Notes: generated by a model from the letters alone, not told the origin. A DNA stretch of 64,000 bases from Clostridia bacterium (GCA_017577715.1 PKRC01000002.1:1-64000), one strand, 5' to 3'. Positions 35,410 through 44,376 are shown, counted from the stretch's first letter. Numbers and translations are program-made.

Positions 35410-36155
35410 TATCCGAACCTCCCGGTTATATAGTCCTCCGTGCGCTTATCCTGCGGCATGAAGAACAGCTTTTCGGTATCGTTGTATTCTATTACCTCGC
35501 CGTTTAGCATGAAGACCGTTTTGTCCGAGATGCGTGCGGCCTGCTGCATATTGTGGGTTACGATAATTATAGTATAGTTTTTTTTGAGCTCCAGCACAAG
35601 GTCCTCTATCTTTGATGTGGAAATTGGGTCCAGTGCCGACGTTGGTTCATCCATTAACAACACCTCGGGCTGCACCGCTAAAGCCCTTGCAATGCACAGC
35701 CGCTGCTGCTGACCGCCCGACAACTCCAAAGCACTTTTTTTGAGCCTGTCCTTTAATTCGTCCCATATGGCGGCCGCCCGCAGGGATTTTTCGACGATGT
35801 CGTCCAGCTTCACCTTGGAACGGATTCCGTGTGTGCGCGGGCCAAAGGCGATATTGTCGTACACGCTCATAGGAAAAGGATTGGGCTTTTGAAAGACCAT
35901 GCCCACTCTTTTGCGCAGCAGGCTTACATCGATGTTGTATATGTCCTCTCCATCAAGCAGTATTTTGCCTGTTATTTTGCAATTCTCTACCAAGTCGTTC
36001 ATGCGGTTCAGGCATTTGAGGAGAGTCGACTTGCCGCAGCCCGAAGGTCCGATGAGGGCGGTGATCTTGTTGGCTTCTATGTCTAGGTTGATGTCCTTCA
36101 GCGCATGAAAATCTCCATAGTACAGGTTTAGATTGTTTATGGTTATCTTCCCCAT
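35409..36155 (-). CDS. pstB: phosphate ABC importer ATPase
   Basis: 248 residues. Walker A GPSGCGKST, family-typical LKCLNRMNDL, signature LSGGQQQRLCIARAL, Walker B VLLMDEPTSALD, switch His in IIVTHNMQQAARISD. Directly follows pstA (8 bp gap) and directly precedes phoU. Powers phosphate uptake through PstC-PstA. Confidence 0.97.
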   Translation of the reverse strand: MGKITINNLNLYYGDFHALKDINLDIEANKITALIGPSGCGKSTLLKCLNRMNDLVENCKITGKILLDGEDIYNIDVSLLRKRVGMVFQKPNPFPMSVYDNIAFGPRTHGIRSKVKLDDIVEKSLRAAAIWDELKDRLKKSALELSGGQQQRLCIARALAVQPEVLLMDEPTSALDPISTSKIEDLVLELKKNYTIIIVTHNMQQAARISDKTVFMLNGEVIEYNDTEKLFFMPQDKRTEDYITGRFG

Positions 36156-36163
36156 ATATCCCC

Positions 36164-37030
36164 CTATCCTTTCGTAATCTTTTTTGCCAAAAAATTTGAC
36201 AGCCAGTTTATTATCATTACAGTGACCAGCAACACGACTGCTGTAGCGTATGCCTGATTTACATACAGCCCTTCGCTCGAGAGGACGTACATGTGGACCG
36301 ACAGGGTGCGGCCCGATGAAAAGAGGTTTTTAGGGGTTTCCGCTACCGTGCCTGCGGTGTAGAGGAGGGCTGCTGTCTCTCCCACTATTCTTCCTATGCT
36401 GAGGATGATGCCGGATAGAATGCCTGGCATAGCGCTGGGGAGGATGATTCTGAAGACGGTACGCAGCTTGTTTGCACCCAAGGCAAAACTCCCTTCGCGG
36501 TATGAGTCGGGTACGGCCTTTAAGGCCTCTTCTGTGGTGCGCATGATAACGGGCAGTATCATTATGGCAAGGGTGAAGGCGCCTGCCAGAATCGAGAATC
36601 CCCAGCCCATCGCCGTTACAAAGAACAGCAAGCCAAACAAGCCATAGATGATGGAAGGGATGCCAGCCAACGTTTCGGTGGTCAGCCTTATCATTTCTAC
36701 CAGCTTGTTTCCACGCTTTGCGTACTCCACCAGATAGACGGCTGCAAAGATCCCCAAAGGCACGGCAATAAGAAGGGCCAGTACCACGATGATAAGTGTG
36801 TTTATGATGGCCGGGGCAAGTGACACGTTCTCAGAGGTATATTTCCATGCAAACAGATCAGTGGTTATGTTTGGGATGCCTTTGACTAGGATATATCCGA
36901 TGATGAACAGCAAAACGCTTACGGTAATGACCGTGGCTGATACCACCAGCAACAGCAGTACAAGGGAAAGGGGAGACCTCCTATACGTCTTCAGCTTGCG
37001 GTGTATGCTTTGTATGTCTATCTTAATCAT
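36164..37030 (-). CDS. pstA: phosphate ABC importer permease PstA
   Basis: 288 residues, about six hydrophobic segments. Landmarks: GIFAAVYLVEYA, TLAGIPSIIYGLFG and the EAA-type loop RTVFRIILPSAMPGILSGIILSIGR(ivgETAALL). ATG 37030 overlaps the pstC stop (ATGA) with GAGGAGGG upstream. Second membrane subunit of PstSCAB. Confidence 0.96.
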   Translation of the reverse strand: MIKIDIQSIHRKLKTYRRSPLSLVLLLLVVSATVITVSVLLFIIGYILVKGIPNITTDLFAWKYTSENVSLAPAIINTLIIVVLALLIAVPLGIFAAVYLVEYAKRGNKLVEMIRLTTETLAGIPSIIYGLFGLLFFVTAMGWGFSILAGAFTLAIMILPVIMRTTEEALKAVPDSYREGSFALGANKLRTVFRIILPSAMPGILSGIILSIGRIVGETAALLYTAGTVAETPKNLFSSGRTLSVHMYVLSSEGLYVNQAYATAVVLLVTVMIINWLSNFLAKKITKG

Positions 37031-37878
37031 CTATTTGCCCTCCTCGTAAGCAGGGAGAATGAGAGATTGATGATGAGTATGAATACGAACAGCACCACTC
37101 CGGTGGCGATGAGCGCACCCCTGTGCAGGTCGGCCGCATACCCCATTTCTATTACTATATTGGCGGTCAGGGTCCTGATGCCCTTGAGCAGGCCTGCAGG
37201 CATCCTTGCCTGGTTTCCCGCCACCATGATGACCGCCATGGTCTCACCGATTGCCCGGCCGATGGCCAGCACCACGCCCGCCATGATACCCGAGATGGCG
37301 GCAGGCAGGGTGATGAAGAACACGCTTTGCTCATGGGTTGCACCAAGGGCAAGACCACCTTGGTAGTAGCTCTCGGGAACGGCGCGTATTGCCGACTCGC
37401 TCACGCTGACGACGGTGGGCAGTATCATGATGCCCAGCAAAATGGAAGCCGTCAGTATGCTGCTGCCGTCACCGCCGAAGTTATCGCGCACCAATGGTAC
37501 CAGTACCACCAGCCCGAAGAAACCGTACACTACCGAAGGGATACCGGCCAGGAGGTCAACGGCGGGCTTTAAAAAACGGTATATATACTTTGGGCAAAAC
37601 TTGGCCATGTACACTGCCGTCAGTATACCGATTGGAACGCCTATGATTATGGCACCGGCCGTTACATAGATGCTCCCTAAAATCATCGGCAAAATCCCGT
37701 AGATGTCATTGGATGGCCTCCATTTTTTGCCTAGAAGGAAATCAAGTGCTCCGATTTCAGCCATGGCTGGTATTCCGTTGGCAAACAGGAATACGCAAAT
37801 CAAAGCTACGGCAAGGATTGAGGTGCAGGCGGCTATCAAAAATACCATTTGCATGACCTTTTCTTTGTATTTTTTCAT
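37027..37878 (-). CDS. pstC: phosphate ABC importer permease PstC
   Basis: 283 residues with about six hydrophobic segments. PstC-specific features: LLGKKWRPSNDIYGILPMI near residue 48, LAGIPSVVYGFFGLVVLVPL, and the EAA loop region SVFFITLPAAISGIMAGVVL(aigraIGETMAVIMVAG). The first membrane segment is near the N-terminus. It is separated from pstS by 246 bp containing a hairpin, in line with higher PstS output. Confidence 0.96.
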   Translation of the reverse strand: MKKYKEKVMQMVFLIAACTSILAVALICVFLFANGIPAMAEIGALDFLLGKKWRPSNDIYGILPMILGSIYVTAGAIIIGVPIGILTAVYMAKFCPKYIYRFLKPAVDLLAGIPSVVYGFFGLVVLVPLVRDNFGGDGSSILTASILLGIMILPTVVSVSESAIRAVPESYYQGGLALGATHEQSVFFITLPAAISGIMAGVVLAIGRAIGETMAVIMVAGNQARMPAGLLKGIRTLTANIVIEMGYAADLHRGALIATGVVLFVFILIINLSFSLLTRRANR

Positions 37879-37974
37879 CTTTGTCTCACCGTCTTCTTAA
37901 ATTATGGATAGATGGGTTTTGTTGCTGAAACTTCATTTACCGCATGTTCGATTTATAGAGCAACGCTTTGACTT

Positions 37975-38011
37975 GCAATTTTGCATACTGTCATTTTTGC
38001 TTCAAAATTGC
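37975..38011 (-). promoter_or_regulatory. hairpin in the pstS-pstC gap
   Basis: GCAATTTTG (37975-37983) and CAAAATTGC (38003-38011), a nine-bp AT-rich stem with a 19-base loop, in the 246-bp gap between pstS and pstC. Could act as a partial terminator or stabiliser; weaker than the equivalent hairpin after the ChvE-like gene. Confidence 0.4.
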
Positions 38012-38124
38012 AGATTTCGTCTTGAGCAGCAAAATAGACTTTTTACACTAAAATCAAAATTAAAGATGATTAAATATGAACTAAAGCATGTATTTACACT
38101 GCTGCGCTTATCTCATGATTAGTT

Positions 38125-39015
38125 TTACTCTAACACCTCTGACCACCGCGTTATTTCGCCTGTGAAAATGGCCCTGACTTGCTCGCTTGTCAAGTTGTCT
38201 GCTGGATTTCCTTTGTTGACGATTACCACAAGACCGTCCATTGCAATGGTAATGGGGTTCAAACCGGCATTGAGTTCGCTCTCTTTCAATTCTCTGGACG
38301 ACATTCCTATATCGCATATCCCGTCTATAACCGAATTGATGCCGGTGGTTGAGTCGCTGGTCTGAATTTCAATTTGTGCATTGGGATTGATAGCAAGGTA
38401 GGCCTCCTTGAGCTTTTCCATAAGTGGGGAGACCGATGACGAACCCGCGACTACGATTTTGCCTGCGGGCTTATCCCCGCTGTAAGCCGGATTATCCAAT
38501 ACCGGGATATATCCGTTTTCTTCAACCACTCTTTGGCCATCGCTGCTCATGATAAACTCTACAAAGTCCTGTACCACTTTGCTTATTTCGCCTTTTGTGG
38601 CAATGATGAAGGGACGGGCGATTTTGTACTCTCCGCTTTTTACGTTGTCCGCCGTGGGCTCAACCCCGTCGATTTTAAGCGCTTTCACGGTATTGTTTAA
38701 AGAACCCAGGGATATATATCCTATGGAGTATTTGTCTCCTGCGACAGATGTCATCATTACCGCTGTATTGTTCACTATGCGGGCCTCTTCCGTTGTATAG
38801 TCGATCTCATTGCCGTTGCTGTCTTTCTGCTGAATGCCAAACAGCTCTACGAAAGCACCCCTGGTACCTGATCCCTCTTCACGAGAGATTACATGAATCT
38901 CTCTTGAAACATCAAAATCATCGTTGCTGCTTGAATTTCCATTCTGAACGCCGCATCCTGTTAAAACAGCGAGCATGAGCATTCCACACATGAAAATGAT
39001 TGCTGTTCTTTTCAT
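38125..39015 (-). CDS. pstS: phosphate-binding lipoprotein
   Basis: 296 residues: lipobox LTGC at ~residue 21, then a short Asn/Ser tether and the PstS-type fold. Phosphate-binding signatures near the N-terminus: ISREEGSGTRGAFVELFGI; later VAGSSSVSPLMEKLKEAYL and QTSDSTTGINSVIDGICDIGMSSRE. The two halves occur in the order of the circularly permuted Clostridial/Bacillus PstS form, with the GSSSV box near residue 185. ATG with AAGGAAGGAG upstream. First gene of the pst-pho operon. Confidence 0.93.
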   Translation of the reverse strand: MKRTAIIFMCGMLMLAVLTGCGVQNGNSSSNDDFDVSREIHVISREEGSGTRGAFVELFGIQQKDSNGNEIDYTTEEARIVNNTAVMMTSVAGDKYSIGYISLGSLNNTVKALKIDGVEPTADNVKSGEYKIARPFIIATKGEISKVVQDFVEFIMSSDGQRVVEENGYIPVLDNPAYSGDKPAGKIVVAGSSSVSPLMEKLKEAYLAINPNAQIEIQTSDSTTGINSVIDGICDIGMSSRELKESELNAGLNPITIAMDGLVVIVNKGNPADNLTSEQVRAIFTGEITRWSEVLE

Positions 39016-39062
39016 GGTTTGGGCTCCTTCCTTTTTATTTTTGTTGCTTGCTTTCGTAAGAC

Positions 39063-39116
39063 AGTATAAAATGATAATGTAAACTTGAAGGCAGGCCTAT
39101 GTAAAATCTGTGTAAA
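39063..39116 (-). promoter_or_regulatory. Pho-box promoter of pstS
   Basis: Reading the minus strand, TTTACA occurs at 39116-39111, 39105-39100 and 39083-39078: starts separated by 11 and 22 bp, the helical phasing of PhoP-type boxes. A TATACT -10 box follows at 39068-39063, with the last box in the -35 region, as in PhoP-activated promoters of Bacillus. Confidence 0.75.
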
Positions 39117-39302
39117 ATTTTTTGTGTTTTAAATTGACTTAAAACAGGGTAAATATAAATTATATGCTTATTATTGCAGCAGGAAAGAAGGCTTTACTTC
39201 CTTGAGGAGTTTGTGAATTTGAAATCGAACGAATTTTAAACAATTTAAAGCAGCTGATCGATATGCTTTTATGGATAAAACAAAGTTATAGGAGATGATG
39301 AA

Positions 39303-39737
39303 ATGGCAGATTTGAAGTTTAGAGCTAAAGCACATAGTGAAAACCCTACCAAGACGGTGGTAGAGACAAGGGGATTTAAGATTATCATCGATGAGCCCGA
39401 AAGCCTTGGCGGGACCAATGCAGGAGCCAACCCGGTGGAGTACCTCCTGGCAGCTCTTGCCGGATGCATTAATGTGGTAGGCCATGTGGTGGCAAAGGAG
39501 ATGGGTATCGAGCTTAAGGGGTTACAGATCGACCTGGAGGGCGATTTGAATCCTGCAAGGTTTACGGGCAAGTCTAATGCTGAAAGGGCAGGGTACAAGG
39601 AGATCAGGGTCAACATAAAGGTCGATAGTGATGCCGATGCCGAAACGCTGTCGAAGTGGCTTGATGCCGTAGAAGACAGGTGCCCGGTCAGCGATACTTT
39701 GTCCAATGGCACGCCGGTAAAGATAAGCCTGGTATGA
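39303..39737 (+). CDS. OsmC-family peroxiredoxin-like protein
   Basis: 144 residues, OsmC/Ohr fold. The two family cysteines are present: LAGCINVVGHVVAKEMG (~residue 59) and DRCPVSDTLSNGTPV (~residue 126), as in thiol-dependent organic peroxide reductases. The N-terminal KTVVETRGFKIIIDEP region is the dimer strand. ATG with AGGAGATG upstream. Monocistronic: terminator at 39813. Probably oxidative-stress protection; exact substrate not readable. Confidence 0.9.
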   Translation: MADLKFRAKAHSENPTKTVVETRGFKIIIDEPESLGGTNAGANPVEYLLAALAGCINVVGHVVAKEMGIELKGLQIDLEGDLNPARFTGKSNAERAGYKEIRVNIKVDSDADAETLSKWLDAVEDRCPVSDTLSNGTPVKISLV

Positions 39738-39812
39738 GAATGGAGTTACTTGCAATCATATGTGCAACCACAAGGATTGTTGAATTACTTATAGCTTCAT
39801 AAAATATGGTTT

Positions 39813-39836
39813 ATGGCTCTTAAATAGCCATTTTTT
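39813..39836 (+). terminator. terminator after osmC-like gene
   Basis: ATGGCT (39813-39818), AGCCAT (39826-39831), then TTTTT. Confidence 0.65.
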
Positions 39837-39957
39837 ACTATAGTCAGTTAATTTACCCATTATTTATTTTTAACGGTAGCGTGATACGTCTATAAGCAAT
39901 AGTATCCTACCCATCTAACTTCCATTTTGAATAATAGGACAAAGATAAAAAAGGGTA

Positions 39958-39986
39958 TTGACTTAAAAAAGATTTTATTATAGAAT
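39958..39986 (+). promoter_or_regulatory. promoter of the tRNA cluster
   Basis: TTGACT (39958-39963), exact 17-bp spacer, TAGAAT (39981-39986), about 44 bp before the first tRNA. Confidence 0.8.
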
Positions 39987-40029
39987 ATAACTTGCCGCTA
40001 ACGAGAAAAGGGCTTTAAAGGGTGAATGT

Positions 40030-40106
<77 letters not shown>

Positions 40107-40143
40107 ATTTTGTTTGAAAAATTAGAAGCGCGCTGGATAGTGT

Positions 40144-40220
40144 GGCGGCGTAGCTCAGTTGGCTAGAGCATTCGGTTCATACCCGAAGGGTCAGCGGTTC
40201 GAATCCGTTCGCCGCCACCA
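40144..40220 (+). tRNA. tRNA-Met (CAT), elongator
   Basis: 77 bases with CCA. Acceptor stem GGCGGCG/CGCCGCC, D-loop AGTTGGCTAGA, anticodon CAT in CGGTTCATACCCG, T-loop GGTTCGAATCC. Elongator Met is preferred; a lysidine-modified Ile (CAT) cannot be excluded from the sequence. Confidence 0.9.
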
Positions 40221-40252
40221 TTATTATAGAGGAGTTAAAAATTGACTGCCAT

Positions 40253-40328
40253 GGGCGCATAGCTCAGCTGGGAGAGCACTTGCCTTACAAGCAAGGGGTC
40301 ATAGGTTCGAGTCCTATTGCGCCCACCA
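40253..40328 (+). tRNA. tRNA-Val (TAC)
   Basis: 76 bases with CCA. Acceptor GGGCGCA/TGCGCCC, anticodon TAC in CTTGCCTTACAAGCAAG, T-loop GGTTCGAGTCC. Confidence 0.93.
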
Positions 40329-40338
40329 ATGTTAAGAT

Positions 40339-40369
40339 CTCCGGTATGTGCCGGAGTTTTTTATTTTTC
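40339..40369 (+). terminator. terminator of the tRNA cluster
   Basis: CTCCGG (40339-40344), TATGTG loop, CCGGAG (40351-40356), then TTTTTTATTTTT. Confidence 0.9.
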
Positions 40370-40501
40370 CAAGATTGCTGTTTAAGCCAGCGTCATGACC
40401 CTACAATTGCTTGAATTTAAATTCAATATTCTGTCCCTACGGGACTGGAAGCTAAATTTTCAATTCAGCGAGGCATTTTGATGATGTTTGTTGTTTAAAT
40501 A

Positions 40502-40534
40502 ACTATTGTTTTTTGAACAATAGTATGATATACT
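40502..40534 (+). promoter_or_regulatory. promoter with first 23-bp palindromic operator
   Basis: -35 TTGTTT (40506-40511), 17-bp spacer, -10 TATACT (40529-40534). Palindrome ACTATTGTT-N5-AACAATAGT spans 40502-40524 over the -35 box and spacer. Likely the site of the PadR regulator encoded two genes on. Confidence 0.7.
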
Positions 40535-40542
40535 GTTGCCAG

Positions 40543-40565
40543 ACTATTATTCAATGAATAATAGT
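40543..40565 (+). promoter_or_regulatory. second 23-bp palindromic operator
   Basis: ACTATTATT-N5-AATAATAGT, the same architecture as the first operator. Centres are 41 bp apart, about four helical turns, so two dimers could bind the same DNA face, straddling the promoter start site. Confidence 0.7.
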
Positions 40566-40606
40566 TATATGGCTGATAGGAAATCGATGATGGTGGAGGG
40601 ATATAG

Positions 40607-41392
40607 GTGAAAAAGAGCGAATTTTTAAGGGAACTCAAGTATAACTTGATGGGCAAGGTCAGCGATGACGAACTAGAGAATATCATTATGGATTATGATG
40701 AAATATTTGAGTCGGGCAAGGCCGAGGGTAAGACAGAGGAAGAGATATCCGATATGCTGGGTTCGCCGGCATTGGTGGCAAAGGCTATTGTGGACGAGAG
40801 CCCAAACACATCAGAGTTAAACGATGAAAACGGTTACCCTCTTGCACCCCTTGGCAAACGCATTGTGGCTTTTATAATCGACTACGTGCTATCCTTGATA
40901 CCGTTGGTTTTGCTTTGTATTATTATAGGAGCGCCCAGATTGATGCTCTCTGTTTTTCCAATTATGATTATTAATCCTTTAATCCCTCTATTTCTAATCT
41001 TCTCTTTAGCTTCTCAATTGAGCGGTATTTTCTCTTATACCGGTTCTGGAGTAGAGAGGGTTTACACTTATTCTCCTCATGTGATAAATATCCAAATTGT
41101 GCTTGTATTGATGGGTTTCATCTTCTTCTGGCTGTATGGCACGCTGGCCATGATATTGATGAAGGGCAGGACGGTAGGCATGCGCCTGATGGGTATAAAG
41201 GTGGTTAAGAAGGATAGATCTGCTTTAAAGCCCCTTGATATAATTATACGCCAGTTCGTTGGCAAGGTCCTGCTGGCGGGTATTATCTCAAACATATCCT
41301 ACATCGCCTCCTTCTTCTGGGCTGTTTTCTCCAAGACCAACAACACCATCCATGATAAGCTGGCGGGAACCGTGGTCGTTGAGGATAGGTAA
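40607..41392 (+). CDS. HAAS/DUF1700-RDD fusion membrane protein
   Basis: 261 residues. The N-terminal ~70 residues are the cytoplasmic DUF1700/HAAS-type helical domain (MKKSEFLRELKYNL..DELENIIMDYDEIFE..SPALVAKAI). It continues into an RDD-type membrane domain with four hydrophobic segments; the RDD arginine/aspartate boxes are seen in GKRIVAFIIDYVLSL and RTVGMRLMGIKVV. HAAS proteins commonly sit beside PadR regulators and modulate them or a transporter. GTG 40607 with GGAGGG six bases upstream. Transported substrate unknown. The PadR gene follows after 131 bp. Confidence 0.85.
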   Translation: MKKSEFLRELKYNLMGKVSDDELENIIMDYDEIFESGKAEGKTEEEISDMLGSPALVAKAIVDESPNTSELNDENGYPLAPLGKRIVAFIIDYVLSLIPLVLLCIIIGAPRLMLSVFPIMIINPLIPLFLIFSLASQLSGIFSYTGSGVERVYTYSPHVINIQIVLVLMGFIFFWLYGTLAMILMKGRTVGMRLMGIKVVKKDRSALKPLDIIIRQFVGKVLLAGIISNISYIASFFWAVFSKTNNTIHDKLAGTVVVEDR

Positions 41393-41523
41393 CGAGGCGG
41401 CAGCGCAATAGGATCTGGACTGTTTTTCAGCAAATGGTTGTAAAAAATTGCTGTAACGAAGGGCAAATCTGGTGACAACACAAATAAGGCCAAACATCAC
41501 GAAGGAGGAAAAACAAGGATGCC

Positions 41524-41838
41524 ATGAATACGCAGCTTAAAAAAGGGGTACTGGAGATGTGTATCCTTTATCAATTAAGAGATAAGGAGCTTTATGGTTA
41601 CCAAATAATGAGGGCCATAAAGGACCAGTTCAGCGATGTGTATGACGGTTCGGTATATGCCATACTCAGGCGGTTAAATGCAGAAGGATACACCGAAACG
41701 TATGTGAAGGATTCGCCTAGTGGACCCCCAAGGAAGTACTACCGCATTACCTCAGCCGGCCTTGATTATCTTAACACGATGATTGCGGAGTGGCACAGGC
41801 TGGTAGAAGGGGTAAGGAGGCTGGGGATTCCTTTTTGA
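41524..41838 (+). CDS. PadR-family transcriptional regulator
   Basis: 104 residues, the short PadR-s2-like form. N-terminal winged helix: LKKGVLEMCILYQLRDKELYGYQIMRAI, then GSVYAILRRLNAEGYTETYV (recognition helix and wing) and PPRKYYRITSAGLDYL. Expected to repress its own operon via the palindromes at 40502-40565, probably relieved by a hydrophobic or phenolic ligand, which is family knowledge. ATG 41524 follows AAGG with GGAGG further upstream. Gene order, HAAS protein first, is typical. Confidence 0.92.
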   Translation: MNTQLKKGVLEMCILYQLRDKELYGYQIMRAIKDQFSDVYDGSVYAILRRLNAEGYTETYVKDSPSGPPRKYYRITSAGLDYLNTMIAEWHRLVEGVRRLGIPF

Positions 41839-42031
41839 CAAGCCGGCGTTTCGTTCGATGTTTTTTTGACCTTAAGGGGTTATAAGCCCGATTGTCCATG
41901 CAAATAACCTATAAGACCATACCAGATTGTATATAATTACATAAGAACATAACTTACTTAAGATAGGGAAATACAGGTGAATAAGGCGTTACCAGCTGTC
42001 GCTTATAAAATGTGGCAAAGGGGAAAAGCTT

Positions 42032-43744
42032 ATGGACAAAAAGACGGTAGTGGATATTTTAAATGAGATAGGGCTTTTGCTCGAACTTAAAGGGGAAAAT
42101 CCCTTCAAATCCAGGGCTTATTACAATGCAGCGCGCATTATCGAGGTGCTTGATGAGGATTTGGAGACGTTAGTTAAAGAAGGGCGCCTTAAGGATGTGA
42201 AGGGCATAGGGGATGCCCTGAGTAAGAAGCTTACCGAGCTGGTGACCACGGGAAAGCTCCAATATTACGAAGAGCTGAAGCAGTCTATACCTCCCGGCCT
42301 TATGGATATGCTCAAAATTCCAGGCCTGGGACCTAAAAAGGTAAAGGTATTGTATGACAAGCTGGGCATTACCACAGTAGGTGAGCTGGAGTATGCGTGT
42401 ATTGAAAACAGGCTGTTGAGCCTCCCGGGATTTGGAGAAAAGACGCAAAAGAAGATTCTTGAGGGAATTCAGTTTGTAAAGCAGTTCAGCGGATACCATC
42501 TTTATTCTGAGGCTTGCCAGGAAGCGGTAAAGCTTAAAGAGCATTTAGAGCGTACAGGGTTGGTTATAAGATGCGAAATTGCGGGAAGTTTAAGGCGCAA
42601 AAAGGAGATAGTGAAGGATATAGATATTATAGCCACCTCTCATACCCCGCGAGAACTCATGGATAGCTTTGTAAATTTTCAGGATATTAAAGATGTGGTG
42701 GCTAAAGGGGATACCAAGACTAGCGTAATTTTGAAGTCGGGCATAAACGCTGACCTAAGGGTGGTAAGGGATGAGGAGTTTCCTTATGCGCTCCATCACT
42801 TTACCGGTAGCAAAGAGCACAACACTGCCATGCGACACAGGGCAAAGGCCATGGGTATAAAGATGAACGAATACGGGCTTTTCAAGGACGATGTTTTAAT
42901 TGAATGTGCTTCGGAAGAGGAGATTTTCGAGAAGCTTAACCTACAATACATACCGCCGGAGCTCAGGGAAAATGCCGGAGAGATTGAGGCCGCTGAAAGA
43001 GGAGAGATTCCGGTACTAGTGGAAGAGAAGGATTTAAAGGGCATATTTCATGTACACACCACATATAGCGATGGGAGAAGTTCTCTGGCTAATATAGTGG
43101 ATAGGGCTAGAGAGTTGGGGTACAGTTACATAGCCATCACAGATCACAGCAAGTCGGCATCTTATGCTAACGGCCTTGATGAGGAAAGGCTTTTGGAGCA
43201 GTGGGAAGAGATAGAGGATCTAAACAGGAAGTATAGCGACTTTACGATATTGAAAGGCATAGAGGTAGACATATTGCCCGACGGTTCCCTTGATTATAGC
43301 GATGACGTTTTAGGAAAGTTCGATTTGGTAATTGCCTCCATTCATTTCCATTTTAAGATGAGCAGGCAGGAGATGACCAGAAGATTGATAAGGGCAATAG
43401 AGAACAAACATACCCATATTATAGGGCACTTGACCGGTAGGCTTCTGCTTTCAAGGGATGGCTATGATATAGACATCTACCAGGTTATTGAGGCTGCCAG
43501 GGAATATGGCAAGGTACTTGAGATAAATTCCAGCCCTTATCGGCTGGACCTTGACTGGAGGTACATAAAGTATGCAAGGGATAGGGGCGTGAAATTTGCC
43601 ATATGCCCCGATGCCCACAGCACAGATGGGCTTGAAGATGTGAAGTACGGAGTGGGGATTGCCCGAAAGGGTTGGCTGGAGGCCAAGGATATCATAAATA
43701 CATACGACATACAGCAGCTACTACATTTTTTGCGAAGGATGTAG
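42032..43744 (+). CDS. polX: DNA polymerase/3'-5' exonuclease PolX
   Basis: 570 residues. N-terminal DNA polymerase X domain with helix-hairpin-helix motifs (IPGLGPKKVKVLYDKLGI; LPGFGEKTQKKIL) and the nucleotidyl-transferase carboxylates (GSLRRKKEIVKDIDIIA and INADLRVV). C-terminal PHP domain with metal ligands FHVHTTYSDG, ITDHSKS, GIEVDIL, HIIGHLTG and PDAHS, the exonuclease. Bacillus/Deinococcus PolX serves base-excision repair. ATG start with GGGG-rich site. Terminator follows. Confidence 0.96.
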   Translation: MDKKTVVDILNEIGLLLELKGENPFKSRAYYNAARIIEVLDEDLETLVKEGRLKDVKGIGDALSKKLTELVTTGKLQYYEELKQSIPPGLMDMLKIPGLGPKKVKVLYDKLGITTVGELEYACIENRLLSLPGFGEKTQKKILEGIQFVKQFSGYHLYSEACQEAVKLKEHLERTGLVIRCEIAGSLRRKKEIVKDIDIIATSHTPRELMDSFVNFQDIKDVVAKGDTKTSVILKSGINADLRVVRDEEFPYALHHFTGSKEHNTAMRHRAKAMGIKMNEYGLFKDDVLIECASEEEIFEKLNLQYIPPELRENAGEIEAAERGEIPVLVEEKDLKGIFHVHTTYSDGRSSLANIVDRARELGYSYIAITDHSKSASYANGLDEERLLEQWEEIEDLNRKYSDFTILKGIEVDILPDGSLDYSDDVLGKFDLVIASIHFHFKMSRQEMTRRLIRAIENKHTHIIGHLTGRLLLSRDGYDIDIYQVIEAAREYGKVLEINSSPYRLDLDWRYIKYARDRGVKFAICPDAHSTDGLEDVKYGVGIARKGWLEAKDIINTYDIQQLLHFLRRM

Positions 43745-43750
43745 AGAAGC

Positions 43751-43777
43751 AAAGGCCAGGCAATATACCTGGCCTTT
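43751..43777 (+). terminator. terminator after polX
   Basis: AAAGGCCAGG (43751-43760) with CCTGGCCTTT (43768-43777), then ATTATTATTTTTA. Confidence 0.85.
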
Positions 43778-43866
43778 ATTATTATTTTTATCTCTGGTGC
43801 ATATTTATTATATCGGAAATTTAACAAAAGAGTGGCAGCCGAATCAAACTTAAAGGGGGGAATTTG

Positions 43867-44130
43867 ATGACCATTTATGATGTCGCAATTATTCCTTTAA
43901 TCGTGGGCATAGTGGAGCTTTTAAAGCAAGTTGGGCTTCCTTCTAAATTTGCAGCTCTCGTGTCGGTAATCTTAGGCATAGTCATAGGGATAGTCTATTT
44001 GTCGCCTGATGATATTAAAAAGGGAATACTTGTGGGGCTTGCTCTGGGCCTTGCAGCATCGGGTTTGTATTCCGGCACTAAGAGCACTGCGGAAGGACTT
44101 AAAAGTTTGTTCATTGCCAAAAAAAAGTAA
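43867..44130 (+). CDS. small holin-like membrane protein
   Basis: 87 residues with two to three hydrophobic stretches (IIPLIVGIVELLKQVGL; KFAALVSVILGIVIGIVYL; GILVGLALGLAASGLYSG) and a Lys-rich tail (FIAKKK). The layout resembles phage holin-like proteins, but no lysin or phage gene is nearby. ATG 43867 with GGGGGGAA upstream. Could be a host small membrane protein. Function unknown. Confidence 0.7.
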   Translation: MTIYDVAIIPLIVGIVELLKQVGLPSKFAALVSVILGIVIGIVYLSPDDIKKGILVGLALGLAASGLYSGTKSTAEGLKSLFIAKKK

Positions 44131-44217
44131 ACTACTATTATTTTTAACTTTTAGTCAACAGCCGGAAAAATGTGTATTTACAAGTTTAGCCTACATACAG
44201 GGAGGCATTTTTGGCGG

Positions 44218-44246
44218 TTGAATGGATAATGGTAAAAATGTATAAT
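44218..44246 (+). promoter_or_regulatory. promoter upstream of the MATE gene
   Basis: TTGAAT (44218-44223), 17-bp spacer, TATAAT (44241-44246). A second pair, TTGTAT (44359-44364) and TATAAT (44381-44386) with 16-bp spacer, lies closer to the gene. Confidence 0.7.
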
Positions 44247-44352
44247 TAAGAATGAGGCCAGAAATTTAAGGCTTGATGGGATAAGGAGAATGGGAGAGTA
44301 TTATTAAAAGATAAAGCGAGAAAAAGTTAAAAGGAGCCTTTCTTGTGTATAT

Positions 44353-44376
44353 AGCAGGTTGTATCCTGCTTTATTT
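44353..44376 (+). promoter_or_regulatory. hairpin in the MATE leader, possible attenuator
   Basis: AGCAGG (44353-44358), six-base loop, CCTGCT (44365-44370), TTATTTATT. It lies in the ~180-base leader after the distal promoter and before the proximal one. Could terminate read-through; no known riboswitch fits. Confidence 0.45.

Noticed and set aside
43867..44130. Prophage remnant suggested by the holin-like gene
   Set aside because: No other phage gene, att site or tRNA integration border is adjacent; the protein may be a host protein.
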